This document shows, one piece after another, positions 9,303 through 17,993 of a stretch of 48,408 bases of DNA (position 1 is the stretch's first letter; every line of letters starts with the position of its first letter). Under the pieces are notes generated by a model. The model was not told the origin of the DNA. It worked only from the letters and a program-made list of their open reading frames with translations, and made no database searches. The position numbers and the translations under genes were made by a program. The stretch comes from a virus, in IMG/VR virus record IMGVR_UViG_3300021406_000004, positions 1-48,408 of that record; one strand, given 5' to 3'.

Positions 9303-12000
9303 TCTCCTGCTTCTGGCAGCTGCCTCGGCATGGGGCCAGAAGATCGATCCTGACCAGCTGAACATTTCTTTCACGGTGCTGCCCATCGGCGCTCCGCTGA
9401 CGACGGCCGCGCTGGCTGCGGCATGCAACGGGACGACTCCGGGAATGATGGCGCTACCTGCGGGAACTGTCTCATCGGCTGCGCTGGTTACGGTTCCGTC
9501 GAACTGCCAGATTGTCGGTGTGGGCAAAGAGCAGACCATTCTCGGCGTGTCGAACGCTTCGCCCATCGCAGCCGCGCTCGACATCAACGGGGGAACCAAT
9601 ATTGGGTTTTCCGGTTTCACGATCCTGTGCGCCTCTTCGCCCGCTACCTGCACTACGGCAGTGAGAATCCGTTTCTCGACCAACATCACACTCAAGGACA
9701 TGGTGATCTCGGGCGGAGGCTACGGCGCAGGCTCGAATCCGCTGGCGCAGGTCTATACCGAGAACGTCGACAACCTGCTGGCCGACAATGTGCACCTGAT
9801 CAACGCTGGTGGCAAATACGACTGGGTAAACGGCTACAACGGTACAGCCTCGACGCGCCTCCACCTGCACAACGTGGTCGAGGAGAACAACGCCGCCATT
9901 ATCGCTATCTCGCTATTCAACTGTCAGTTCTGCACGGTCGATGGCGGAACGTCGATTAACGAGAATAACCAGACCGACTCGAGCACCGTGGACGGCTACG
10001 GGCTGCTTTTCTATGCCTCGAACGTCACGCCTGCCATCACGACCTGCACGGGTTCGGGGACTGTGATCTGTACCATCGCGCTCTCGGGTGGCGGGACAAC
10101 GCAGATTCCGGTGGGAGCTTCCTTTCGCGTGGCCACCTATGGCATTAGCGGGGGCACGGGGACGCTCAATGGCACCTGGGACGCGACTCTGGCATCCCCG
10201 ACGACCTTTACCATCACCGGGGCCGGGAACACGTCAGGAGCGACCTATGGCGAGGCGTTCGCCTTCTTCCCCACCACCAACAACCTGATCAACGATGTGC
10301 ACATCAAGAATACGGCCGGATCGGGCATCTACCTGCAGGGCTGCGACTACTGCACCGTGACCGGATACGACCTCCAGAATGTCGATCAGCAGATGCTGGG
10401 CTCATCGCTTCCAGCGGGCGGAATCGCCATCGGGGGAGGGAATCCCATCTCGGTGGGCGTCCCGGCGCATGGGGACTCGATCGGACACGGGATCATCAAT
10501 GGCGTGGGGCAGTATTGCCTCGATATTGCCGACACTGTTGATTTCGTCGCCTCCGGGCTCAGTTGCAACAATGCCGCCGTGGCCGGAGTCCGCCTCTTCG
10601 CGGGTTCGTTCAATAACACCAACTTCGAGATTGGCGGGCTGACGATCGACAATGTGCCTACCTGCGTCAAGAGCCAGACATCCTCGGTCAACACGGGATC
10701 CATTTCCGGAACATGCCAGAACTTCTCTGCCAGCGGGCTGCAGCCGTCTAGCGGGGGGATCAGCTTTCGTAACTGGAAGCTCATCGCCTCGTCTTATATC
10801 CCCTGCATCGACGACTTCTTCGACCGCAATGGATGGTTCGACGTATCGTGTTCTGGCGGTTACGACCTGTTCGCCGGCAGCAACACCAAGGTCGCCAATC
10901 TGCGAGTCGCCAGCGTCACGGCGGGAGCCAATCACCATGCGGTTGAATTTGCAGGCGCAACCCATGTGGTGCTGAATGAGCCCATCATCGATACCGCCAA
11001 CGACGGCATCTTCTTCGCCGCGGGCTCGGTGCAAAACAGCGACATTACCATCCTTCATCCGCGAATCGCGAACATCACCAGCCAGCCAGCCATCTGGGAT
11101 CAGGCGCCCGCAACGCTGACCATTACCACCCACACCTCGACCTCGGTGGACATCGCGGCGACAGGAGCCCTGATTACGGCCGGAATGGGCCTCGGAGACT
11201 ATGGGACGGGCGGCAATAACGACATTCCGCCGAGCACAACGATTACGACCAATCCCGGCTCCTGCGCTTCCGGCTGCACGGTGACGATCTCAAGTGCTGC
11301 GACAGGCTCGCATGCTGCGGAGACTGGCCTGCTGCAGAATGTCATGTCCTCGAACGTGCGTATCTGGGATGCCGACATTCAGGGCAATCTAGGCTCCTGC
11401 CCAACGACCTCGCAGGCCATCCTGGCCTTTGGGCTCCAGAGTTCCGAACTGCGGCGCACCTCTGTAGGTTGCTTCGGTGGGCAGGGAATAATCGACGTGC
11501 GCGGCGCCTCCAATGGGGTCACGATCAGCGGTGGGACGCTCACGGGCGGAACTGCAGCCTTGGCTGGTATTTACATGCCCGGAGGACTTCTAGGCAGCGC
11601 CGCCAACGTCACCGTTTCTAATCTCACCATCAACGGGACAGTGACCAATTCCATTTACGACCATGGCGCGGGACTAGGCAATATCTTTAACGATGTCACC
11701 AACTTCCTGAACGGAAACACGGTCAGCGTATCCAACACCAACACCACTATTCAGGGAACGCTTCTCGTTTCATTGACACCCGCAGCCACTGCATCCAGTG
11801 CATGTGTAGAGCAGACTTTTACTGCAATTCTCGGATTGCAGACCGGGCAGGGTGTCAGCGTAACTGCCCCATCAGCCCTGAGCCATGTGGGAATCAGCGG
11901 CGCCAGAGTCTCAGCAGCTAACGCTTTGACGGTCAACTTCTGCGGTGACTTAACGGGCGGGACGGCTCCAGCCGGAAACTACAAGGTGATTGCGCAATGA
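9283..12000 (+). CDS. Exported-type right-handed beta-helix tail spike / depolymerase candidate 1
   Basis: 905 residues with a strong TAGGAG Shine-Dalgarno. Residues 1-19 form a textbook Sec signal peptide: basic MRK, hydrophobic AFISLLLLAAASAW, cleavage predicted after GQ or the preceding Ala. The body (about 60-800) is rich in parallel beta-helix coils with N/G/D turns (DINGGTNIGFSGFTILCA; NVTVSNLTINGTV), as in pectate-lyase-fold spikes. It also carries an inserted FCCH-like module (SGGTGTLNGTWDATLASPTT) and many cysteines, unusual for a cytoplasm-assembled virion protein. The C-terminus is a small beta domain (SHVGISGARVSAANALTVNF). Glycan degradation is plausible, but I cannot assign catalytic residues. 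Confidence 0.8.
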   Translation: MRKAFISLLLLAAASAWGQKIDPDQLNISFTVLPIGAPLTTAALAAACNGTTPGMMALPAGTVSSAALVTVPSNCQIVGVGKEQTILGVSNASPIAAALDINGGTNIGFSGFTILCASSPATCTTAVRIRFSTNITLKDMVISGGGYGAGSNPLAQVYTENVDNLLADNVHLINAGGKYDWVNGYNGTASTRLHLHNVVEENNAAIIAISLFNCQFCTVDGGTSINENNQTDSSTVDGYGLLFYASNVTPAITTCTGSGTVICTIALSGGGTTQIPVGASFRVATYGISGGTGTLNGTWDATLASPTTFTITGAGNTSGATYGEAFAFFPTTNNLINDVHIKNTAGSGIYLQGCDYCTVTGYDLQNVDQQMLGSSLPAGGIAIGGGNPISVGVPAHGDSIGHGIINGVGQYCLDIADTVDFVASGLSCNNAAVAGVRLFAGSFNNTNFEIGGLTIDNVPTCVKSQTSSVNTGSISGTCQNFSASGLQPSSGGISFRNWKLIASSYIPCIDDFFDRNGWFDVSCSGGYDLFAGSNTKVANLRVASVTAGANHHAVEFAGATHVVLNEPIIDTANDGIFFAAGSVQNSDITILHPRIANITSQPAIWDQAPATLTITTHTSTSVDIAATGALITAGMGLGDYGTGGNNDIPPSTTITTNPGSCASGCTVTISSAATGSHAAETGLLQNVMSSNVRIWDADIQGNLGSCPTTSQAILAFGLQSSELRRTSVGCFGGQGIIDVRGASNGVTISGGTLTGGTAALAGIYMPGGLLGSAANVTVSNLTINGTVTNSIYDHGAGLGNIFNDVTNFLNGNTVSVSNTNTTIQGTLLVSLTPAATASSACVEQTFTAILGLQTGQGVSVTAPSALSHVGISGARVSAANALTVNFCGDLTGGTAPAGNYKVIAQ

Positions 12001-15000
12001 AAAAACTTCTATGTTGTCTCCTGCTTGCCGCTCCACTGTTCGGGCAAGCGCCAAAGCCGAGCGTACAAACCTATGTGGCCGGACGTTTCGTTGCCTACAA
12101 CTACAGCCTCTGGAGGGTGCAGATTTACTCGCTCTCTGCTGCCACAGGGTCGGTGACGATGGTACTGAGCAATGGTTCGGTGACGCTTCCGGATGGCAGG
12201 GTCATCGTTCCCTTCGCCACCACGGCTCCGCTCAAGATCGGTACCGAGACGGCCACGCCCTCGGCGATATCGAACTGCTTTATAAACAATCCTCCCAACA
12301 CCTGCACCGTCACCGTAACCCTTTCAGGGTCGCACACCATCTCTGAGACAGTCGCCTCGGGCACCTACGGCCTGCAGGAGGGCTTGAATGACGCCGGAGC
12401 AGTTCCGGGCGGCACCGTAACGCTCGATGGCTCATGGGCAGCGGTAGGGGGCACCACCGCGATGGTTAATGCGGCGACCGTTCCCAGCAACGTGAAGATT
12501 GAGGATTGCCGCACGGGGTGCTCCGCCGCTGGCGCTGGCGGAGTCAGCCAGATCGTCGCAGGCACCAATGTGACCATATCGCCATCTGGTGGTACGGGCA
12601 CGGTAACGATAAATTCAACAGCCGGTGGTGGTGGTACCACGGTGTATACCTGCACCGGATCGGGCGATGCCACTGGTCTAAACACAGCTTTGGCCAGCGC
12701 TGGTCACGTTGTTGTCGCGGGAGCCAACTGTGCCGTGACTAGTACACTCACAATTCCTTCTGGAACCTGGCTGGATATTCCTCCCGCCACAACCATTACT
12801 TGCAACCCGAGTACCGCGATTCCTTGCCTTTCCAATACGCAGAACGCTCAGACCATCGCTCGCACCTGCACAGATGTGCAGATGACCGTCAATTCGGTCA
12901 ACATCACCTCGGCGACGTGCAATTTTTCCCAAGCAGATGTGGAAACTGAATCCATCGCGTGCATAGGAGGATACGCCGGGGGACTGGCTTATGGCGCGGT
13001 CGCCATGGGGACCGATCTTCATACCACCTTTGCCAACGTCACCAACTCCACCACGGCGGCACTGGCCGATCCTCCGACTGCGGTTTCCAATCCCATGACC
13101 TGCAATATTTACACCCGAGATCACGATATAAGGGTCACTGGCGGGACGTGGATCATGCAGGGTCCGAACCAGCCCAACAATCCCCCGGTACTGAAATTTA
13201 TTACAGTGAACCGTCTGATCGTAGATGAAGCAATTACGGTAGCGCGGTCACTTACGGTCCCAAGTAATGCCGGCGGGTACAGTGGAATCTATCTCCTCGA
13301 TTCATCCAACGTCCGTATCTTAAATCACACCATTAATAGCTGGTCGCAAGGGGAAGACGGGATTCACATGACAGGTCCGCTGCGCTCCATTTCCCTATCG
13401 CATATCAAGGGTCACAGCGGAGACGACTTTATCGCCATCAGCGCGGCAGACGGAAATTCGGCTAGCAACGGTACCGTGGATGGTCGCGTTTATGGAGTGG
13501 TCTACGGGGTGTCTGTCAGCGACGTGGATGGGAGTTCGTATGCTAATGATGCGGGAGTGAAACTGTTTGGGCCGAGCGGTACGCCTATCCTGATAGGCAA
13601 CGTCACCATCAACCATGTAAATGGAAACAGCCAGACCTGCCCGCTAACGGCCTGCAATTCCAGCGGCAACTTGCCAGGCTTCGGCAATGCCGTCTACCTC
13701 TACTCGGGGCTGATGGACAACATTATCGTCAACGACATTGGCGGAAATATCGTTACCTCGGCCGTTTACGCTGGAGGATCTGGAACCGGAGGCCACGACA
13801 CCCACATCCGGTCGCTGACAGCCAGCAACCTGTGGCAGAACGCCTATACTTATTCTGCAGCCAACCAGACCCACTTTCTGCTCGGGATAGATGCGGGTGC
13901 AGTCGCCGATAACGTCGCAGTGGACGGTTTGAAAAGCGATGCCTACAATCTCGCGCAAGATGTGTTCGTCGCCAACACCAGCACTGTGTCCAGACTAAAG
14001 GTGTCTAACGTCCAATTCGCCAACATGACCGGGGGGGCGTTTGAGCCCTTCGACCTTTTCGGAACATTCGACGACATCATCTTTGAGAATATCCAACTCA
14101 GCTACAATACCGGAACCGGGGCTTCCGCGAGCAGGGGAGTCATATCGCTAGCGGGATCAACCAGCAACCGACTTGCGCTGCACCATTTTCATGTCACCTA
14201 TCAATCAGGGAGCGCTAGTTCCGGTACTGGGCTTGTTACGCTAGCCAACTTTCAGCCGGGAAACCTTCCATCCACGGCGGGCGACATCCTGTTTGACGAT
14301 GTGTCGATGGTGGCATCGGGTTCGGCTTTGAATCAATATCTCCTCTTCGTTGCAGCCAGCCAGACGGTCAATACCTACACGATCCAGAACAGTCAGATGT
14401 ACTACCAGCACGGCTGCATTCTAAACAGTGGAACGATTACCACCGCCGGTAGCATCATCAGCGTGGACACATCCAATCTGACGACTCCCGCCAACTGCGC
14501 GGCAACCATTTTGACGATTCCGGCGAGCGGAAATGGAACCCTTGTCGCCACCACCAACGTTAATTCAGACTCGGCTGGGCAGATCACGTGCTGGGATGGA
14601 AGCCATAATGTGACCAATTCCGGCTGTCCTGTGGTTCCGATAGCGTTAATCTCCGCGGCGCCGACCAGCGATATGCTGTGCGCCGAAGCTGCGGATACTT
14701 CGATTGCCAACGACACCATCACCGGAGCAACGCAGGCCAATCCCGTGGTGTTCACGGTGAGCACTAACCCGCAGACTACGGGGTATCTGGTGGGAGAGAC
14801 CTATGGCGTGCAGAATGTGACGCCCACGGACTATAACGGGACCTACACCATCACGGCGACCAACACCACCACTATCACAGCTACCTGCATCTCAGGATGC
14901 GTCAAGCCTCCCGGATCGGCCTACACAAGTGGCGGAACAACGTACAAGATATGCACCAATCAGTCGAGTGATGCGGTATCGACCTCGAATCAGCCGTTCG

Positions 15001-15671
15001 CTACATCCATCGGCTTACCCGCATTGGCTTCTCCTCCCTATCAGTTCAATGTCGAAGCTGAATACGGGCTATACACTCCCTCTGGGGCAGCGGCCTCTTC
15101 CGGGTATCCGAGTCTGCGCTATGGCGGCAATACGCTGATAGGAAGCACCGGCACAACCACACAGGTTGTCAGTCAGACAAACATTCCGGGAACCACGGGA
15201 TGGGCCTTTATCAACCCCGTGAGTGGGCTGATTTATAGCGGCTACAAATGGAATACCATTTCAGCTTCTGCTTCAGGCGCTTTTTCATCAGCGAAGGCGA
15301 CTGTCTACACGACCACAACAGGCGCTGCCAATCTGACACTGAATTTCGGATTCCTTGCGACGGGGGTGGCAACGGCGACCTACACCAGCGGAGGATCAAT
15401 TACAGGCTCGGCAACCCAGACCTGCACGGCTACCTTTGCGGGCGGTTCGGGAGGTTCATATACCATCGCTCTGACCGGCACCAATACGATTGCCGGCGGC
15501 ACGGCTTTCACTGTAATCACCAGGGATGGTGGACATGCGAGCGCACCCACAACGGCCACACTGGGAAGCGGTACAGCTACCTGCTCTGGAAGCGCTACGG
15601 TGTCATCAACTCTCGGCGGGCAACCTGGAAATGCTCTGGCATTGCGCTGGTTTAGCGCCAAACAGCAGTGA
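11997..15671 (+). CDS. Exported-type beta-helix spike 2, polygalacturonase (GH28)-like core
   Basis: 1224 residues; ATGA overlap with spike 1. Residues 1-17 are a Sec signal peptide (MKKLLCCLLLAAPLFGQ). A beta-helix core around 380-780 contains GEDGIHM and, about 25 residues later, SGDDFIAIS, matching the spacing of the GH28 polygalacturonase active-site segments (N-x-D and G-D-D), so glycoside hydrolysis or lyase activity on host polysaccharide is plausible. The canonical GHG and RIK motifs were not found. After the core come an FCCH-like module (PVVFTVSTNPQTTGYLVGET) and a C-terminal beta-sandwich likely to bind receptor or trimerise. Cys-rich, like spike 1. Confidence 0.8.
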   Translation: MKKLLCCLLLAAPLFGQAPKPSVQTYVAGRFVAYNYSLWRVQIYSLSAATGSVTMVLSNGSVTLPDGRVIVPFATTAPLKIGTETATPSAISNCFINNPPNTCTVTVTLSGSHTISETVASGTYGLQEGLNDAGAVPGGTVTLDGSWAAVGGTTAMVNAATVPSNVKIEDCRTGCSAAGAGGVSQIVAGTNVTISPSGGTGTVTINSTAGGGGTTVYTCTGSGDATGLNTALASAGHVVVAGANCAVTSTLTIPSGTWLDIPPATTITCNPSTAIPCLSNTQNAQTIARTCTDVQMTVNSVNITSATCNFSQADVETESIACIGGYAGGLAYGAVAMGTDLHTTFANVTNSTTAALADPPTAVSNPMTCNIYTRDHDIRVTGGTWIMQGPNQPNNPPVLKFITVNRLIVDEAITVARSLTVPSNAGGYSGIYLLDSSNVRILNHTINSWSQGEDGIHMTGPLRSISLSHIKGHSGDDFIAISAADGNSASNGTVDGRVYGVVYGVSVSDVDGSSYANDAGVKLFGPSGTPILIGNVTINHVNGNSQTCPLTACNSSGNLPGFGNAVYLYSGLMDNIIVNDIGGNIVTSAVYAGGSGTGGHDTHIRSLTASNLWQNAYTYSAANQTHFLLGIDAGAVADNVAVDGLKSDAYNLAQDVFVANTSTVSRLKVSNVQFANMTGGAFEPFDLFGTFDDIIFENIQLSYNTGTGASASRGVISLAGSTSNRLALHHFHVTYQSGSASSGTGLVTLANFQPGNLPSTAGDILFDDVSMVASGSALNQYLLFVAASQTVNTYTIQNSQMYYQHGCILNSGTITTAGSIISVDTSNLTTPANCAATILTIPASGNGTLVATTNVNSDSAGQITCWDGSHNVTNSGCPVVPIALISAAPTSDMLCAEAADTSIANDTITGATQANPVVFTVSTNPQTTGYLVGETYGVQNVTPTDYNGTYTITATNTTTITATCISGCVKPPGSAYTSGGTTYKICTNQSSDAVSTSNQPFATSIGLPALASPPYQFNVEAEYGLYTPSGAAASSGYPSLRYGGNTLIGSTGTTTQVVSQTNIPGTTGWAFINPVSGLIYSGYKWNTISASASGAFSSAKATVYTTTTGAANLTLNFGFLATGVATATYTSGGSITGSATQTCTATFAGGSGGSYTIALTGTNTIAGGTAFTVITRDGGHASAPTTATLGSGTATCSGSATVSSTLGGQPGNALALRWFSAKQQ

Positions 15672-15731
15672 ATAGAAAGTACTAAAGTAACGTGCAATTC
15701 CCAAAGGGCGTCATTTTCCCCGCGTCCTCGA

Positions 15732-15760
15732 TCGACCGTACCATTTAGCACAGATACGAT
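15732..15760 (+). promoter_or_regulatory. Possible promoter for the lysis-type cassette
   Basis: TCGACC, 17 bases, then TACGAT, each 4 of 6 matches to the sigma-70 hexamers. It lies in the 107-bp gap between spike 2 and the 15779 gene. Predicted start is next to the GAGGAGG Shine-Dalgarno. It is a weak match in a short gap, so read-through from the late operon is equally likely. Confidence 0.3.
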
Positions 15761-15778
15761 CCGTAGAGGAGGGCCACA

Positions 15779-16183
15779 ATGACGCCAGTGAACCAGGACG
15801 AGCGAATCGTCCGTCTGGAGGCGTCTGTGGCTAACATCATAAACTCCGTCGCGCACCATGACTTTCGTTTGGCTGCTATTGAAAGCACCTCCGATCAGCG
15901 CCATAAGGACAATCTAAAGAGTTTAGACACTCTCACCAAGGCTGTTTTGGGTACCGGATTGGATGATCCCGGACTGATTGGCGCGGTGGTCAGGCAGAAC
16001 ACGGTCAGCGAGCAGAATCAGGTATGGCTCAAGCGCCTTGCATGGCTGATAGGAATCGGGATCTCCATCGGCGGCCTGTGGCTGACGCATCTCGAAGTGT
16101 CGGGCAAGGTGAGCCATGAGACTCCCCCGGGCGTGGTGAGCCGCCAGTCGCCACAGTCGGCGGAAATACCCAAGCTGAGGTGA
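15779..16183 (+). CDS. XhlA/holin-associated-like membrane protein
   Basis: 134 residues, strong GAGGAGG Shine-Dalgarno. An N-terminal coiled coil (about 8-85: DERIVRLEASVANIINSVAH ... LDTLTKAVLG) is followed by one membrane span (about 92-110: LAWLIGIGISIGGLWLTHLE) and a short tail. Coiled coil plus a single C-terminal span is the layout of haemolysin XhlA-type proteins, which cooperate with holins in lysis. First gene after the spikes, at the head of a set of small membrane-protein genes. The family link rests on layout, not on a diagnostic motif. Confidence 0.65.
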   Translation: MTPVNQDERIVRLEASVANIINSVAHHDFRLAAIESTSDQRHKDNLKSLDTLTKAVLGTGLDDPGLIGAVVRQNTVSEQNQVWLKRLAWLIGIGISIGGLWLTHLEVSGKVSHETPPGVVSRQSPQSAEIPKLR

Positions 16184-16314
16184 TGATGGTTCCTCCGAAG
16201 CCGAGGCCGCGCAAGGTGAAGAAGAAGCCGCCTCCGGCCAAGCCGTTGACGCCAGAGCAGGAGAAGCAGCTTCAGGAGTGGATCAAGAGCTATGGGAGAT
16301 TCAGCGATGACTAA
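16183..16314 (+). CDS. Short basic Pro/Lys-rich hypothetical protein
   Basis: 43 residues. The ATG uses the last A of the preceding TGA (TGATG), so it is translationally coupled; a second in-frame ATG follows immediately. The N-terminal half is Pro/Lys/Arg-rich (PPKPRPRKVKKKPPPAKPL), the C-terminal half a short helix (PEQEKQLQEWIKSYG). No known family. Its stop lies just inside the next gene (start 16307). Function unknown. Confidence 0.6.
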   Translation: MMVPPKPRPRKVKKKPPPAKPLTPEQEKQLQEWIKSYGRFSDD

Positions 16315-16534
16315 AGAGATTGTGGACATCGTCAAGACCGTCATTACCGCCACTGGTGCCATCCTCAGCGCATGGTGCGTGGCGAAGGTGGCGCAGGTCC
16401 ATAATCTGGTGAACTCGCGCATGACTGAGCTGCTGGAGATCACGCGCAGCAGCGCCCGCAGCGCCGGAGAACTTGAAGGGAGGGATTATGCCCAGAAGGA
16501 AAAGGACCGACACGACCACGAACCCGCGGCCTGA
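16307..16534 (+). CDS. Small N-terminal-anchored membrane protein (holin- or i-spanin-like)
   Basis: 75 residues. Start at 16307 chosen because GGGAG lies upstream at good spacing. One membrane span at about residues 6-28 (IVKTVITATGAILSAWCVAK), then a long charged helix (NSRMTELLEITRSSARSAGE). N-terminal anchor plus coiled-coil periplasmic domain suits an inner-membrane spanin subunit; a small holin is the alternative. The next gene begins within it in another frame, as Rz1 genes often do within Rz, but that product has no lipobox. Confidence 0.6.
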   Translation: MTKEIVDIVKTVITATGAILSAWCVAKVAQVHNLVNSRMTELLEITRSSARSAGELEGRDYAQKEKDRHDHEPAA

Positions 16535-16691
16535 GACCACTGCTCCTAACCCGAATCCGCCCATCCAGCAGGATCCCAACAATCCCTCCCCCTTGCCGCC
16601 TAAGCCGCAGCCCACTCCTGCGGATGATGCCATAAGTAACCAGTCCGACAAGCCCTCCAGTGTAGATATTGGCGATGACTTCGGACTATGA
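16488..16691 (+). CDS. Proline/asparagine-rich hypothetical protein
   Basis: 67 residues, started at 16488 behind GGGAGGG. It overlaps the end of the preceding gene by 47 bases in a different frame. The sequence is disordered: basic PRRKRTDTTTN head, then Pro/Asn/Gln-rich (PNPNPPIQQDPNNPSPLPPK), with an acidic tail (SVDIGDDFGL). No membrane segment, signal peptide or domain is visible. It may be a small structural or scaffolding peptide. The out-of-frame overlap recalls spanin pairs, but the expected lipoprotein signal is missing here. Confidence 0.55.
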   Translation: MPRRKRTDTTTNPRPETTAPNPNPPIQQDPNNPSPLPPKPQPTPADDAISNQSDKPSSVDIGDDFGL

Positions 16692-16707
16692 TTGAGGCAG
16701 ATTCAGC

Positions 16708-16866
16708 ATGCTGCGCAGCTTTCTGTCTCGCTGGATGGAGCGCCATACCCGCACATGCTGGATTTGCAAGGGTGGTCATTTCATCGAGTTCCCGCCCGGA
16801 CGATGGCGCATCTGCTGGTACTGTCATGGATTGGGCTGGATCTGGCGCGACCGGAGGCGAGAGTGA
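16708..16866 (+). CDS. Small CxxC zinc-finger protein
   Basis: 52 residues in a frame that differs from the longest open frame here. It contains paired CWICKGG and CWYCHGLGW motifs about 26 residues apart, a convincing zinc-ribbon pair, with many aromatic and basic residues and an MLRSFLSRWMERH start. A GAGG about 10 bases upstream serves as Shine-Dalgarno. Its TGA overlaps the GTG of the next gene (GTGA). I preferred these two coupled short genes over one longer frame starting with TTG at 16692, which has no ribosome-binding site. Confidence 0.6.
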   Translation: MLRSFLSRWMERHTRTCWICKGGHFIEFPPGRWRICWYCHGLGWIWRDRRRE

Positions 16867-17048
16867 TCGAGCCCTATCTGGAAGAGATCATGATTGACGG
16901 CCAGTACAGGCACACGCGGGTGTACCTGGTGCTCAAGGAGCCTCATCCATCGCGCAGCGGGGATCTGGAGCTTACCCTCACAGAGAGCGATCTGGAATGG
17001 TTAGGCGAGATGGAATCGCCGTTTCGGACTAAAGGAGAAAGCGCATGA
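16863..17048 (+). CDS. Small hypothetical protein
   Basis: 61 residues, GTG start with an excellent GGAGG five bases upstream and a GTGA overlap with the zinc-finger gene. Mostly beta then alpha: MIEPYLEEIMIDGQYRHTRV, VYLVLKEPH, then acidic SDLEWLGEMESP. No known motif. Its stop overlaps the ATG of the next gene (ATGA). The sequence-level evidence for translation is good; function unknown. Confidence 0.65.
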   Translation: MIEPYLEEIMIDGQYRHTRVYLVLKEPHPSRSGDLELTLTESDLEWLGEMESPFRTKGESA

Positions 17049-17347
17049 ATGCCCTAGCAGCTTGGCTAAAATCAAAAAATCTCACCAGCCACTCCATCGC
17101 CGCTGCCGCAATCGCCATCGCTACCCTGATCTCTACCGACCAACAAGTGCGAGATTTCCTGCTTTCCACCTTCCAAGCCCACCCCAAGATTGCTAGCTCG
17201 GCGTTCGCGCTGGCGGGCATTATCCTCAAGTATTCTCATAGCAGCAGTCCAGCCGGAACCGTAGCGACCGCGCAGGAGATTCAAACCTCGCCGGCTGCCC
17301 TGACGCAGGATGCCGTGGATGCGGTTAAACCGAAGGAGACCAAATGA
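17045..17347 (+). CDS. Small two-span membrane protein, holin candidate
   Basis: 100 residues, AAAGGAGAAAGCGC before the ATG. Two hydrophobic segments: about 17-31 (SIAAAAIAIATLIST) and about 48-65 (IASSAFALAGIILKYSH), with a short loop between and a polar, Ala/Thr-rich tail. Size and two-span topology fit class II holins. It is immediately followed, with ATGA overlap, by a lipoprotein gene, an arrangement common in lysis cassettes. No family motif is diagnostic, so holin is an inference from topology and context. Confidence 0.6.
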   Translation: MNALAAWLKSKNLTSHSIAAAAIAIATLISTDQQVRDFLLSTFQAHPKIASSAFALAGIILKYSHSSSPAGTVATAQEIQTSPAALTQDAVDAVKPKETK

Positions 17348-17712
17348 AACGATTCCTGATCCTTGCTCTGGCCATCCCGCTCAGCGTGGGATGCGCCAAG
17401 TCCACCGCCCCCACTCCACCGACCGCACCCGGATACACCAACGCAGTCGATCAGTCCCTTGGCGAGACGCTGGCCGCGGCGCGCGCCTTCTATACCCGCC
17501 TCCAAACCGATGCGGCCGCGGGAACGTTCAAGCCGTCGGCCGCTGAGACTTCCGCGCTGAACGACCTCGGCACAGCGATCAACGTGGCCGAGCCCATCTA
17601 CCTCGCCTACCACGCCGGGACGGCCACTCAGGCCGCAGCCCAGCAGGCGGTGAACAACGTCATCACGGCGCAGTCGGCGGCGCAATCTCAGGTTTCGCAA
17701 GGGGGTAAGTGA
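17344..17712 (+). CDS. Lipoprotein (outer-membrane spanin candidate or envelope protein)
   Basis: 122 residues. A signal peptide with basic MKR, hydrophobic FLILALAIPL and lipobox LSVGC predicts processing and lipidation at Cys17, anchoring it in the outer membrane. The mature part begins Pro/Thr-rich (AKSTAPTPPTAPG), then is Ala/Gln-rich and helical. Following a holin-like gene, an o-spanin role is plausible, though at about 105 mature residues it is longer than typical Rz1. Superinfection exclusion is an alternative. ATGA overlap with the upstream gene. Confidence 0.7.
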   Translation: MKRFLILALAIPLSVGCAKSTAPTPPTAPGYTNAVDQSLGETLAAARAFYTRLQTDAAAGTFKPSAAETSALNDLGTAINVAEPIYLAYHAGTATQAAAQQAVNNVITAQSAAQSQVSQGGK

Positions 17713-17993
17713 TGGATATCATCTCGCGGTTGATCTCTCAGTACCTTGCTGGGAAAATAGACGCCACTAAATTCTCGCAGGAGTTTGATGTTGAATTCCG
17801 CAAATTCCTGAAAATACATCGATTCATCTCTAGTTACTTCAATGGAATCTGCGATGAATTGTGGTTCAAGGCTGATCTGATAGAAATCAGAGAAGAATTC
17901 GCAATACCGCAACATATTGTTTCAATGCAGGGATTCCAGATTGTGGATGGACAGACCGTTAATCTAGCTCTATTTCCTCAGGAGGCCAAGTAG
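17712..17993 (+). CDS. Small AT-richer hypothetical protein, resembling bacteriocin-immunity folds
   Basis: 93 residues. ATG at 17712 chosen (GGGGG upstream) over the GTG one codon before. The pattern YLAGKIDATKFSQEFDVEFR ... CDELWFKADLIEIREE resembles the four-helix colicin-D/E-type immunity pattern (a D/E-rich second helix then ...LW...D). The resemblance is by eye only. The gene is visibly AT-richer than its neighbours, with AAA/ATA/ATT codons, suggesting separate acquisition. No toxin gene is adjacent. It could serve as a moron or inhibitor; function not established. Confidence 0.6.
   Translation: MDIISRLISQYLAGKIDATKFSQEFDVEFRKFLKIHRFISSYFNGICDELWFKADLIEIREEFAIPQHIVSMQGFQIVDGQTVNLALFPQEAK

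Noticed and set aside
10402-11133. Leftward 243-residue frame opposite spike 1
   Set aside because: Composition rich in R, G, D, H without motifs; no Shine-Dalgarno; shadow of the spike.
16692-17048. 118-residue frame with TTG start in the lysis region
   Set aside because: No ribosome-binding site; two shorter genes in this stretch (16708-16866 zinc finger, 16863-17048 with GGAGG before GTG) explain it better.
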